A stretch of DNA of 64,000 nt from JACRCT01 sp049841135 (GTDB taxonomy: Bacteria > Myxococcota > Myxococcia > Myxococcales > UBA5297): positions 682,001-746,000 of the forward strand of contig JASGHK010000002.1 in assembly GCA_049841135.1 (NCBI GenBank), given 5' to 3'. Below are positions 1-17,600 of the stretch, in pieces. A program made the position numbers and the translations under genes. Under the pieces are notes generated by a model, which saw only the letters and a list, made by a program, of their open reading frames with translations, was not told the origin of the DNA and searched no databases. The number at the start of each line of letters is the position of its first letter. The first letter of the stretch is position 1.

Positions 1-7051
<7,051 letters not shown>

Positions 7052-7080
7052 CCGGCCAGCCGCGCTTCGAGTTCGTCAAA

Positions 7081-7124
7081 GCACCGGCGGCTCCGCCCGA
7101 GACGGAGACGCGCCGATGCGGTGC
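7081..7124 (-). terminator. Possible stem-loop after the IgGFc-binding lipoprotein gene
   Basis: GCACCG (7081-7086) pairs with CGGTGC (7119-7124), with further pairing possible inside (GGCTCC with GGAG). On the minus strand the 3' arm is followed by TTTG only, so the U-tract is weak. It lies 21 bp beyond the stop of the lipoprotein gene and before the kinase gene. Confidence 0.3.
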
Positions 7125-7144
7125 TAGGCTTGCGGGCGTCGGCG

Positions 7145-9837
7145 CTACTGCCCGGGGACGATCTGCGTGATGCGCAGCAGGTCGAGGCCGCCAGTGTACC
7201 CGTAGCTGACGTAGCTGTCGTAGCCGTAGATGGTCACGCCCACCTTCGCCTTGGAGGTGATGGAGTGCGCGCCGCCGGCGACCGGCACCTTGAAGACCGC
7301 GAAGCCGCCGGTGATGAACTCCTGCGTCGGCCCGAAGGTGGAGACGTCCTTGCCGTCGATTCTGATCCCCGGGGTCGCAGACTGGGTGACCAGCGACAGG
7401 TAGTTGTGGACCAGCGTCGGCGAGGTCAGGACGTTGTAGCTCGTGCGCCACTGCTCGACCGGCGGGGTGAGGATGATCGACGGGTCGCCCTCCACCGAGC
7501 CGACGTTCGCCGCCTCGCCGGTGAAGAACTGGGAGAGCATGACCGGCTGGTCGGCGGTGATGGTGAAGTTGGAGGCGTGCGTGAACTCCAGCCATGCGGC
7601 GGTGGGCACGGGGCTGTTGGGGTCGATGGGCGGGAGCGTGCAGATGCTGCCCTGGCAGGTGATGGGGGTCGGGTAGTCCGGGAGGATGAGCTGGCCCGGC
7701 GGCGGCTTGATGGTGACCTTGGTGCCGTTGGGGCAGCTGGTCTTGCCGCAGCCAGCGACCACGCGCCAGTAGTCGGGGAACGGGCTGATCACCGGCGAGC
7801 CGTTCTTCTGCTTGTAGGGCACGCTCTTGACGCCCGCGTAGCTCTTACCCCAGGTGGAGAAGGGCAGCATCATTCTCCTCGAGGTGGTCGCAGGCGAACT
7901 TGTTGTAGGGCTTGAACGAGCAGTCGGAGCCGGAGAACACCGCGATCGGCTTGTCCTCGCCGGTGGTGGCGTCGGCGGCGAGCACCACGGTGCCGGTGGG
8001 GTCGGAGTTGTAGCGGCAGGCCTTGGACCAGCCGGTGCCCGCCGGGTAGTTGAAGCACTCGGCCGGCTTGGAGATGTCGTCGACGCCCGACCAGAACTGC
8101 AGGACGTCGTACTTGTTGAGCACGTAGTGGGCGGTGGAGTTCTTGGCCTGGGCGGCGATGGCGGTGCCGTTCTTGGACGCCACGGTGGCCGCCGAGAACT
8201 TGATGGTGACCTTGGTGTTGTCCTCGGGCGCGACCACCGCGAAGAGCGCCGGCACGTCGAAGGTCGGCGGCAGCTTGCACTGCTTGCCGAACAGGCTGCT
8301 CGTGCAGCTGTTGCCCACGCCCGGGCAGTCGTCGTTGGTGGTGCAGGCGTAGGGCGAGGAGGAGTCGCCGGCGATGGTGATGTGCTCCTGCCCGAGGACG
8401 ACGTAGCTGGTCCCGAAGATGTGCGCGGGGATGAGCAGCGAGCCGTCGTTGGTGTAGCTGCAGTTGCTGCACTGGCCGTAGATGTCGGTCTGCTGGCTGC
8501 TGCCGGTGTAGGCGCCGACCGGGTTGAACTGGTAGGCGCTGATGGGCAGCGTCGAGGTCAGGTGGTAGGCGAACGCGGACACGCCGGTGCCGGGGATGGA
8601 CTGCCACGGCAGCTTGATGGTGGTCAGCGAGTTGGCGGCGACGGTGATGACGCCGTTGGTCGCCGCGGGGCTGGAGGGCGACACCTCTTCCGAGCCGTTC
8701 TTCTTGCGGGTCACCTTGATGTCCACGGGCTGGGCGTTCGGGTTGGAGACCACCACCGCGAACTCGCTGGTCGTGTCGGGCTGCAGGCCGTCGGTGGTGC
8801 CGCCCTTGAACGTATCGTCGAGCTGGGACGTTGCTGGTGACCGCCGCCCAGTACTCGCAGCCCAGGTAACTGGACTCGCGCGCCGCGGTGGCGCAGGGCT
8901 CGAAGCAGTCGCCGGTGGTGCCGGTGGTCTGGCAGACGCCCTTGTCGGTGGCGTACTTGTCGAAGTTGGTGCAGTTGCGCTCGTCCCAGCCCAGGCCGCT
9001 TTCGGCGCAGATCTCCAAGGTGATGCCGTCCTTGCAGCGCCGGTCAAAGCCAGGCGTGCACACCGCCTGGACGCACTGGGCCTGGAAGTCGCCGGCGTCG
9101 GATTCGGGCACGGCGCCGATGACGCACTTGCCGGTGATGGGGCAATAGGCGCTGGTCCAGCCGCTGCCGTCGGGGGCGCAGGTCTCGAGCGAGTGGTGGA
9201 GGATCGTTCCGTCGGGCTGCGGGTCGTTCGAGCAGCGCACCGAGTTGGGCACGCACGCCCGGCACTCACCCTTCTCGGCGTCGCACTCGCTGGGCTTGCC
9301 GGTGGCCTGGTCGATCGGGCACTCGCTCTCCTCCCAGGTATCGCCCTTCTCGCTGCACATCTGCACGAGGGTGGTGGTGCCGGCCTTGCAGCGCGAGGCG
9401 CCGTTGGTGCAGACCGCGCAGTAGTAGCCGGTGGCGCTGGCGGCGCAGTAGCCCTCGGCCGGGCAGGTCTCGACGTCGGTCCACTGGCCGTCCTTGCACT
9501 CCTGGACGGCGCCGGTGAACTTGCCGCCGTCGGGCAGGTTGGCGGGAGTGGGCGCGCAGCGGCGGGCGCCGGTGGTGCAGGCCGCCGGCGTGCTGGCGTC
9601 GACGGGCTTCTCGGTCTTCGCCCGGCACTCGCCGGTGATGGCGTCGCAGTACTGTCCCGGCTCGCACCCGGTGTCGTTGGTGCAGATGCACCGGCCGGCC
9701 TGGGCCCGCTGTCCCAGCAGGCACTCGATGCCGCCCGTGTCCGGCTCCGGAATCTCCTGGGTCACCGTCTCCTCGCAGGCAGCGAGGACCAGGGTGGCGG
9801 GAAGGACGGCGGCGAGGGCGCGCAGTCGCGAAGCCAT
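7145..9837 (-). CDS. Cys-rich lipoprotein with IgGFc-binding-type domain, two frameshifts
   Basis: Inferred length about 896 residues. ATG at 9837 is preceded by GGAGGTCCC. A signal peptide ends in a lipobox (LVLAAC), so the product is probably a surface lipoprotein. Residues to about 330 are rich in Cys pairs (CTNGASRC, CSEKGDTW, RRCKDG), like EGF/defensin-like spacers in myxobacterial surface proteins. From LGCEYWAAVTSN onward the sequence resembles the IgGFc-binding N-terminal domain family: repeated beta-rich segments, a DHLEE...PFSTWGK stretch and a closing GYDSYVSYGY motif. The frame breaks at 8823-8832 (one extra C in the coding strand) and at 7870-7875 (GAGAATG where GAGATG restores the frame). 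Function is unproved; adhesion or surface recognition is the family-based guess. Confidence 0.83.
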
Positions 9838-9873
9838 GGGACCTCCAACTAGGACGGCCTGAAAAAGGCGTTC

Positions 9874-9903
9874 TTTATACCGGAAAGGCGACCGGACGTG
9901 AAA
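9874..9903 (-). promoter_or_regulatory. Candidate promoter of the IgGFc-binding lipoprotein gene
   Basis: On the minus strand, TATAAA (9874-9879) is a 5/6 match to the -10 consensus. TTTCAC (9898-9903) stands 18 bp upstream as a weak -35. The predicted start leaves a leader of about 30 nt before the ATG at 9837. Confidence 0.45.
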
Positions 9904-9937
9904 GCGCCCGGCCGCCAGCTTCCGTTCACCCCACTCC

Positions 9938-9971
9938 GCGCCGGGCCTCCGCGGCGTGCGGAGGCCGGCGC
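9938..9971 (-). terminator. Strong stem-loop downstream of the FrzS/AglZ-like gene
   Basis: The 5' arm 9938-9952 (GCGCCG, bulged G, GCCTCCGC) pairs with 9958-9971 (GCGGAGGC, CGGCGC) around the loop GGCGT. This makes a 14-bp stem with a single bulge, 15 bp past the stop at 9986. There is no U-tract on either side, so it could be a Rho-assisted or 3'-end-stabilising hairpin. Confidence 0.55.
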
Positions 9972-9985
9972 CCTTCGAACCCTGT

Positions 9986-12900
9986 TCAGCCGCCGAGCTT
10001 GTCGATGGAGTCGATGGCGTCGACGACGTCGTCCCACTCGGACTCGGCCTGCGCGGGCTTCTTCTTGGGCTGCTCGACCATCGCCTTGGCGACGTTGACG
10101 CTCATCACCACCGTGCGCTCCTGCGGCTCCTCCACGTCGTTGTCGGGGAACGGGTCGGCGGCGGGCACCGCCGGGTGCGCGGCGTGCGCCGGCGCGGCGT
10201 GCACGGGCGCAGCGTGGGCCGGCGCGGGGGCCGGCGTGGTCCGGGGCGCACCGGCCTGCGGCATCATCGGCACGGTGGTGGCGGGCGGCTTGGCCGCGGC
10301 GGGCTTGGCCGCAGCGGCGACCGGGGCGGCCCCTCCCTTGGACTTGAGGCGCTGCAGCTCGAGCTCGGCGACCTTGAGGGCCTTGGCCTTCTCCTGCACC
10401 GAGGCCTGCAGCTTGGCCATCTCCTGGGTGCGCTGCTGCTCCTTGCGCTCCAGCTCGGCCTTCTGCTTCTCGCCCAGGTCCGCGACCTCCTTGGCGTGGC
10501 GGGTCTCGAGCTCCTTCTTCTCGCGGACCGAGGCCTGCAGCCGCTGCAGCAGCTCGACGGCCTTGGCCTCGAGCTGGCCCACCTTGGAGTTGCCCTCGCG
10601 CTCGGCCTTGGACTGGGCGGTCTTGGCGGTCTCCACGGCCTGCTCGAGCTCGGCGACCCGCTTGGTGCGCGCGGCGAGCTTCTCGTTGGCCTCGGCGACG
10701 AGCTTGGCGCGCTCGGCCTTGGCGGTCTCCAGCGCGGCGGCGGACTCCTTGAGCCGGCCCAGCTCCTTGGCGTGCTTGGCCTGCCAGTCCTCCCCCTCGC
10801 GCCGCCGCTCGGCCTTCTCGGAAGAGAGCGCGGCGGACAGCTCGTTGATCTTCGCGTCGCGGCTGGCCAGGGCCTGCGCCATCTCCTTGCGCAGGGCGTC
10901 GCGCTCGGCGTGGGCCTGGTCCACTCGCTGCGACAGCTCGGCGGCGGCCTGGGCGCGCTTGTCGCCCTCGGCGCTGAGCTTCTCGATCTCGCCCTGCAGC
11001 CCGGCCTTCTCGGCCAGGGCGGCGGCGGCGGCCTTCTTGGCGGCGTCGCGCTCGGCGGCCAGCGTCTTCTCGGCCGTCTTGAGCTGCTCGGCGCGGGTCG
11101 TCAGGTCGCGCTGGGCGGCGTCGTGGGCGCGGCGCGCCTCGGAGGAGAGCTGCTCGCGCTTGCGCTTCTCGTCGGCCAGCTCCTGCGTCTTGGCCGCGAG
11201 GTCCGCCTTGAGCATCTCCTCGGCGCGCTGGGCGTCGAGCGTCTGGCCCTGCAGCTTCTCTTCCAGGGCCGAGAGCTGGCCCTCGGTGTCGGCCAGGTTG
11301 CCGCGCAGCTCGTTGAGCTCGGCCTCGCGGGTCCCCAGGGCGTTCTTGGTCTCGGACAGCTCGTTCTCGAGCTCGTTGCCGCGCTCCTGGGACAGGTCGC
11401 GTTCGCCGGTGACCGCCTCGAGGCGGCCCTCGAGGTCGCCGATCTTGGCCGCATTGGCGGTGTTGTCGTCGAGGTGCGCCTTCTGCTCGGCGGCGAGGTT
11501 CTGCTGGAGCTGGGCGAGGTCGCTGCGCAGCGTCTGCTCGAGGTTCTCGCTGTCCTCGATCTTCTGGGCCAGCTCCTTGTTGAGCCGCTCGATCTCGGCG
11601 CGGGCGGCGCCCAGGTCGGCCTCGCGCTCGGCCTTCTCCTGGCGGGTCGCGGCCAGCTCGGCGGCGGTGGCCTGCAGCTCGCCGGTGCGCTGGGCGAGCT
11701 GTGCGCTGAGCTCGGCGTCGCGGTCGGCGGCGGCCTGCTTGGTCGCCTCCAGCTCGCCCTCCAGCTCGCCGATCTTCTCGAGGTGCTTGGCGATCTGCCC
11801 CTGCAGGTCGGCTTCGCTGGCGGCCTTCGCCTGGTCCAAGGCCGCGAGGCTCTGCTCGAGGCGCTGGACGTTGGCGGCGAGCTCGGCGATGCGCTGCTCG
11901 TAGTTGGCGTCGGAGTCGGCCTTGACCTGCTCGAGGCTGGCGTACTTCTGGTCGCGCTCCTGCTCGCTCTGGGCCTTGGCGGCTTCCAGGTCGGCGTAGC
12001 GGCGGTCGCGCTCCTGCTCGCTCTGGGCCTTGGCGGCCTCCAGGTCGGCGTAGGCCTGGTTGCGGTTGGCCAGCTCCTGCTGCGTCTGGGCCAGGGTGTC
12101 GCGGGTCGTGTTGAGCTCGCCCGTGAGCGCCTCGACCGTCCCGTTGAGCTCGCCCTCCATCTGAGCCTTGGCGGTCTCGAGCGAGGCGTACTTGTCGTCG
12201 CGCTCCTGCTCGCTCTGGGCCTTGGCCTGCTCGAGGGCGGCGTACTTCTCGTCGCGCTCGCGCTCGCTGTCGAGCTTGGCCTGCTCCAGGGCCGCGTGGC
12301 GCTCGTCGCGCTCGCGCTCGCTGTCGAGCTTGGCCTGCTGCAGGGCGGCGAGGTCGGCCTCGAGGCCGCGGACCTTGTCGTCGCGCTCGGCGATGGTGTC
12401 GGAGAGCGACTGCTCCTTGAGCGCCGCCGCGGCGCGGGTGTCGTTGAGCTCGCGGTTGAGCGCGTCGATCTTGTTGGAGAGGTCGGCCTCGCTGGCCGCC
12501 TTGGCGTCGGTGAGCTGCTGGTACTGCTGGTCGCGCTGCCGCTCGCTCTCGGCCTTGGCGGCCTCGAGGTCGGCGTACTTCTGGTCGCGGGCCTGCTCGC
12601 TCGCGGCCTTGGCAGCCTCGAGGTCGGCGTACTTCTGGTCGCGCTCCTGCTCGCTCTGCGCCTTGGCCTGCTCCAGGCTCGCGTACTTCTGGTCGCGGAG
12701 GGCCTCGCCCTGGGCCTTGGCGGCCTCCAGGTCGGCGTAGGCCTGGTTGCGGTTCGCCAGCTCCTGCTGCGTCTGGGCCAAGCTCTCGCGGGTCGAGTTG
12801 AGCTCGCCGGTGAGCGCCTCGATCTGCCCGTTGAGCTCGGCCTCCACCTGCTCGCCGTGCGTCTTGGTGGCGTCGAGCTCGCCCTCGAGCTCGCCGATCT

Positions 12901-14539
12901 TGAAGAGGTGCTCGTTGATCTGCGTGGAGAGGTCGGTCTCCTTGGCCTGCGCCCGCTCCTGCTCCTCCTTGAGGGTCTGCTCGAGCTTGGCGATCCGCTC
13001 GTCGCGGGTGGCGACGCGCTCGGTGAACGACTGGAACTGCCCGTCGCGCTGGATGCGCAGGGCGTCGCGGTCCACCACGACCGTGGCGATCTCGTTCTCC
13101 AGCTCCTCGACGCGCGCGGCCAGGTCGGCCTTGGCGGTCTCGGCGTCGGCGGCGCGCAGCTCGACGGCGGCGACGTCCAGGCGAGCCTGGGCCTCGACCT
13201 CGGAGAGCTGCTGCTTGACGGCGTGGAGCTCGAAGTTGATGGCATTGACGCCGCGGGCGAGCTCGGCCTCCGCCTCCTTGCGCTCCCGGGCGGCCTCGGC
13301 CAGGCGCTGGTCGCGCTCGAAGGCGACCATCACGGCCTTCGCCTGCGCGTTGCCCAGGTCCGTCCAGAGCCCCTCGATCTCGTGCTCGCGCACGGACAGG
13401 ACGTGGAGCAGCTCCTTCTCGCGCATCTCCGCCTTGAGCACGTCGACCTGGTTCTGCTTGGACAGCTCGTCGTACTCGCGGTGGGCGTTCTCGATCTCCA
13501 CCGAGCGGGCGGACAGCTCGTCGTCGCGGTGGCGGATCTCCTTCTTGAGGACGTTGATCTCCTTCTCTTTGCCCGCGACGACCTCGATGAGCTCCTTCTC
13601 CTGCGAGAACTTCTGCAAGAGCAGGTCGTCGATGGCCGCGCCGTGCTCCTGCTCCTTCTGCACGAAGGCGGTCTGCGCCTCGTTGAAGCGGCGCAACAGG
13701 TCGTCGACCTGGTTCTTGAGCGCCTGGATCTCGACGTCCTTCTCGTGGAGCCGGTCGTCGGCGGCCTGCAGCTCGCGCTCGCGGCTGGCCCACACCTCGC
13801 TGATTCGGGCGATCTGCGACTCGCGCGACTTCACCTCTTCGCGCAAGAGCTGCAGCTTGCCCTCGGGGGTGGAGAGCATCTCGCGCTTGGGCTGGCGGCG
13901 GACCTGGTTCTTGCTCTCGGCCAGCAGCTCGGCCTTGCGGTCGGCGATGGACCCGAAGGTGCGCTCGAGGAAGACGCGGTCCTCCTCGGTGATGGCGCTC
14001 TTGCGCTCCCGCTTGGGCACGGGCGGCGGGCGCGCGGGGATGGGCGGCGGGGCGGCCACTCCGCCGCTCGCGGCGGCCTGCTGCTGGGCCGGCGTGGAGA
14101 GCTGCCCGAAAGCGGCGTCGATGTCGCTGTCGCCGCCCTCGACGACGGCGGCGTCGACCTCAGTGGGTTGGGACAAGAGACCCTCGGCCGTGGTCGCCAG
14201 GTTGTCCATGGCGAATGGGATGGTGAGGTAGGCGTCGGCGGCGTTGGCGCTGGCACGGTGCGCGGCGAGCGCCTCGGCGCCGGCGTCGGAGGAGATGAGC
14301 ACCACCGGGAAGCGGCCGAAGCGCCCCTTCTTCATGGTGCCGCACAGCGAGAAGCCACTCTGGTCGGGAAGCTCGGCTCGCAGGACGACGAGATCAGGCT
14401 TGCGGCTCTCGAGTTCGCGGGTCGCTTCGGCGGCGTCGGTGGCCAGGGCGGTCTGGCAACCCAGGTTGCGCAGCGCGGCAGCCATCGACAGCGCAAACTC
14501 TTGCTGGTGCTCGACGATGAGGATTCGGCGTGCGTCCAT
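9986..14539 (-). CDS. FrzS/AglZ-like protein: degenerate receiver domain plus giant coiled coil
   Basis: 1,517 residues, frame intact. I chose ATG at 14539 (MDARRILIVEH) because it begins exactly at the receiver fold; longer starts add 34 Arg-rich residues. Residues 1-120 have the receiver fold, but the phosphoacceptor Asp is Arg54 (VVLRAELP), the conserved Lys is Ile107 (LTIPF), and the acidic pair is only partly kept (Glu10-His11). It therefore cannot be phosphorylated in the usual way. A proline-rich linker follows, then about 1,200 residues of continuous Ala/Glu/Lys/Gln heptads with 18-residue repeats. Next is an Ala/Pro/His linker and a short conserved-looking tail (ERTVVMSVNVAKAMVE, WDDVVDAIDSIDKL). 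In Myxococcus, FrzS and AglZ have this pseudo-receiver/coiled-coil plan and act in polar motility complexes; length favours AglZ (about 1,400 residues). Confidence 0.83.
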   Translation of the reverse strand: MDARRILIVEHQQEFALSMAAALRNLGCQTALATDAAEATRELESRKPDLVVLRAELPDQSGFSLCGTMKKGRFGRFPVVLISSDAGAEALAAHRASANAADAYLTIPFAMDNLATTAEGLLSQPTEVDAAVVEGGDSDIDAAFGQLSTPAQQQAAASGGVAAPPPIPARPPPVPKRERKSAITEEDRVFLERTFGSIADRKAELLAESKNQVRRQPKREMLSTPEGKLQLLREEVKSRESQIARISEVWASRERELQAADDRLHEKDVEIQALKNQVDDLLRRFNEAQTAFVQKEQEHGAAIDDLLLQKFSQEKELIEVVAGKEKEINVLKKEIRHRDDELSARSVEIENAHREYDELSKQNQVDVLKAEMREKELLHVLSVREHEIEGLWTDLGNAQAKAVMVAFERDQRLAEAARERKEAEAELARGVNAINFELHAVKQQLSEVEAQARLDVAAVELRAADAETAKADLAARVEELENEIATVVVDRDALRIQRDGQFQSFTERVATRDERIAKLEQTLKEEQERAQAKETDLSTQINEHLFKIGELEGELDATKTHGEQVEAELNGQIEALTGELNSTRESLAQTQQELANRNQAYADLEAAKAQGEALRDQKYASLEQAKAQSEQERDQKYADLEAAKAASEQARDQKYADLEAAKAESERQRDQQYQQLTDAKAASEADLSNKIDALNRELNDTRAAAALKEQSLSDTIAERDDKVRGLEADLAALQQAKLDSERERDERHAALEQAKLDSERERDEKYAALEQAKAQSEQERDDKYASLETAKAQMEGELNGTVEALTGELNTTRDTLAQTQQELANRNQAYADLEAAKAQSEQERDRRYADLEAAKAQSEQERDQKYASLEQVKADSDANYEQRIAELAANVQRLEQSLAALDQAKAASEADLQGQIAKHLEKIGELEGELEATKQAAADRDAELSAQLAQRTGELQATAAELAATRQEKAEREADLGAARAEIERLNKELAQKIEDSENLEQTLRSDLAQLQQNLAAEQKAHLDDNTANAAKIGDLEGRLEAVTGERDLSQERGNELENELSETKNALGTREAELNELRGNLADTEGQLSALEEKLQGQTLDAQRAEEMLKADLAAKTQELADEKRKREQLSSEARRAHDAAQRDLTTRAEQLKTAEKTLAAERDAAKKAAAAALAEKAGLQGEIEKLSAEGDKRAQAAAELSQRVDQAHAERDALRKEMAQALASRDAKINELSAALSSEKAERRREGEDWQAKHAKELGRLKESAAALETAKAERAKLVAEANEKLAARTKRVAELEQAVETAKTAQSKAEREGNSKVGQLEAKAVELLQRLQASVREKKELETRHAKEVADLGEKQKAELERKEQQRTQEMAKLQASVQEKAKALKVAELELQRLKSKGGAAPVAAAAKPAAAKPPATTVPMMPQAGAPRTTPAPAPAHAAPVHAAPAHAAHPAVPAADPFPDNDVEEPQERTVVMSVNVAKAMVEQPKKKPAQAESEWDDVVDAIDSIDKLGG
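11930..12852 (-). repeat. Intragenic 54-bp repeats and a larger duplication in the coiled coil
   Basis: The coding strand carries tandem 18-residue units of the type SEQERDQKYADLEAAKAQ, in blocks near 12500-12740, 12190-12350 and 11935-12050. A longer unit (ELNG, EALTGELN, TLAQTQQELANRNQAYADL) occurs twice, at about 12737-12852 and 12050-12170, each followed by 18-residue units. This indicates internal segmental duplication of the coiled coil. Repeat number may differ between strains and could be misassembled. Confidence 0.85.
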
Positions 14540-14678
14540 GACCCCTGGTTCCGTGAGGGTCCCGCGGCGAGCTCGGGAAAACGTCGCCCCGGAGACGGTG
14601 AATGGCCTTCGAGAACGGGCCATCCTAGCACGCGGTTTCACGCGCGAGTGAAGCCATTTCCCGGCCGGAAACCCCCGC

Positions 14679-17600
14679 TTATCGCTTGGGGTTTGCCGAG
14701 GCCTTGGAGGGGTCGATGAGCGGGATTTCCCCGCTCACGGTGCGCGGGCTGATCGCCACGTTGAAGGGGGCGTAGCCGAGCAGCACGTGGCCCAGCCACT
14801 CGTCCGAAGGCGGCAGGCCGCTGGGCGGGGTCTGCACGCCCGTGGTGGTGGGTACCACCACCACCTCCGCGGCGTCGAGTTCGACAGGTTGCGAGGGCTT
14901 GCTCCCCGGCCGGCCGGCCTTGGGCTCGGCTCGGTAGAGCACCGGAGGCGCAGCGCGCCCAGCAGCCGCCGGCCGGCTGCTCGATCCCACGGGGCTCGCA
15001 GCCGGGCGGGCGCCGCTCTGGCGGGCCGGAGAGAGCACGGGCGGCGCTGCAACCGCAGGCTTGGCCCCACCCGGCACCTGGCCGGGCGCAGGGCGAACCG
15101 CGACCGGCAGCGGAGCAGTGGGCGAACTGGGCGTCGATGCTGCAGGGGCGGCGGAAGGCCTGGCAGGCTGCGGTGCGGCGACCGGCTTGGCCTCCCATGG
15201 CAGCGGCATCCCCGGCCGAGCGGTCGGCGCGGCGGCGACAGGCGCTGCCGTGGCAGGGGGGACGGCGGCGGGCGCGGCGGCGGGCTTCGCCTGCTGCGCG
15301 GAGACCTGGGGGTTGGGACGAGTGGCCGCGGGCGCCGCGGGCTGTCCAGAGGGCGGTGTCCGCAGGGCCGGCCGGTTGACCGTCGGCGTCGACCCCGGCC
15401 CGGCCTGGGCGGGCCGCGCCACGGGGGCCGAAACGCTCGGAGCCGACGCCGCCGCAGAGACGGCCTTGGACACCGGGACCGGCGTCACCGCCTTCGGAGC
15501 AGCGATGACGGGGGCCGCAGGCTTTGCGGGTTGCGCGGCGACGGTCGCACCAGGCGGACCGGTCGGCTGGCGTCCGAGCGGGGCCGATTGGGGACCGACG
15601 GGTTTGGGGGCCTGGGTCGAGGCGGCGCCGGGCGAGGCGACGGCAGGAGCCGGTGCGGGCGGACGAGCCGCTGGAGCGCTCGCCGCTGCCGGCGTGGGAA
15701 CCACTGCCGGCTTGGCTGCGGCTGTGCTCGCCGAAGGCTTGAGTGCCGCGGGCGTGGCAGCCGGAGCCGGGGCTGGAGTTGGAGCTTGAGCCGGAGCGGA
15801 CGGGGCCGAAGGGCTCACCGTCGCGCCGACCAGGGCCGCCGTGCGGAAGGACGGCATCCGCAGCGTCACCGCGTTCTGGCTCGAGCGGGCCGTGGCGGCA
15901 CCCGGCTTCTCGATCTGCAGGAAGTCCGCGACGATGTTGGACGGGACGGGTTTGGCGGGGGGCTCGGGCGCCACCGGGCTCGCCGCCTCCGGGATTACCT
16001 CCTCGACATCGAAGACCTCTTCCGGACTCGCTTCGGCGGCTGGCTCGCGGGCGGCTTCGGGGGCGACCTCCACGACCTCCAGGTCCTGGTCGCCGACCAT
16101 CACCTCTTCGGTCATCGAGGCGGCCGGCGGTTCGACCGCCTCCATCGGCTCGGGGGCCGGCATGTTCGCAGCCGCCTGCTCGATGGCGGCGCGACGCTCG
16201 GCTTCGCCTTGTGGCTCCACGTCCCAGGGCACGTCGGCGAACGGGGTGGCTGCGGCCTTGGGACGCTCGCCGGCCACGGGCAGGTCGGTCTCGGCCTCGA
16301 CGACCTCGATCTCTTCCGGGGAGACGGCGGTGGGCCCGGCCGGCAGCGGCTCGGGCATCACCGTGGTCTCCTCCTCGGGCTCGAGATGCTCGACCACGGC
16401 CTCGGCAGCGATGGGGCTCTCGGTCGGGCTGTCCTGGATGACCTCGAAGGCCGCCTCCGCCACCTCATCGGGCTCGGGCTTGGCAGCGACGGCGGGCAGG
16501 TCGGGCTTGGCCTCGACGACGACGAGGTCGGGCTCGGGGGCTTCTTCGACGGGGCTCGCCGGGGGCGTCTCCTCCGCCGGGGTGATGGTGAGCGGCTCTT
16601 CGCTTGGAGCCGGGGGGCCCTCGAAGTCGCCGGCGACGGCAGGCGCGGTGCGGTCGGCGGTCGGCTCGTCGACCTCTACGGGCAAGCCTGGCTCTTCGCT
16701 GGGAGGGGCCTCGCCCCAGCGGACGGTCTCCGACTCGGCCTTGAAGAGGGGCTGCTCTTCTGCCTCCTCCTGCCCGTCGTCCGAGACGGCGACTTCAGCT
16801 TCGTCGGAGCCGGCAGCCGGCGCGCTCGCCGGCTCGGCCTCCGGCTCGCCCAGCTTGAACTCGAGCTGGGCGGGCTCGCTCCAATCCAGCGTCGGCTGAG
16901 TCGTTGCCGCAGGCGCCGGCGCCGGAATCGGGGTCGGCTCGGGCAGGCCAAAGCCATCGCCCATGATGGGCAGCTGGATGGCCGGGGCAGTGACCCCTCG
17001 GGAGCCGCCAGGCGAGGCGGGCTCGGGCGAGTTGAAGTCGTACTCGAGCGGGTCGACGTCGTCGATGGGCAACTCTTCGGCCGCGCCCTCGGGCTTTCCC
17101 GGCGAGGCAGCAGGGGCCTCCGGCTCCGCCGTGGAGGTCGGCTCGGCCTCCCCATCGGCGGCAGCCACGGCAAGTCCACGAGGGGTCGCTGGGCCGTCCT
17201 CCGAGGAATCCGCGGGCGCGAGGCTGTCGGGGATGGGGCCGGACAGCTGTGCGGCGGTCTGGGCGATCAGCTTTCGGAACGGGTCGCTGACGGGGTCACG
17301 CTTGGTGGAGCTGTCGAAGGTCAGCGTCGCCGCATCGCGGTTGTGAGGCGCGTCGTCGACCAGGGCCTTCTCGCCCACCGAGGTCGGGGCGTACGACGAC
17401 TCCTCCCGCGGGGCCGCAGGCTGCTCGCCCGCCTGCCCGCCGAGCATGCCCGAGTACAGCTTGAGCAGGCGGGTGCGGCCGTGGTCGGCGTGCACCTTCT
17501 CCTTGGCGAACAGGTGCGCCTTCTCGCCCATCGCGACCCGGCGCGCCGGGTCCCGGGCCAGGGCGACGATCTTCTCGGCGAGATCGTTCTCGTCGCCGGG

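Noticed and set aside
11930..12740. Regular repeats that might suggest a CRISPR array
   Set aside because: The repeats are in frame, vary at third positions, have no unique spacers and encode coiled-coil heptads.
9956..14719. A plus-strand open frame of about 1,590 codons opposite the FrzS/AglZ-like gene
   Set aside because: It is the antisense shadow of a G+C-rich coiled-coil gene; composition is Leu/Gly/Val/Ala-only with no domain or ribosome binding site.
15000..17300. Pro/Ala/Glu-rich stretch as a separate gene or a TonB-like protein
   Set aside because: It is in one continuous frame with the glycosyltransferase C-terminus, and no internal start, membrane helix or TonB domain is seen.
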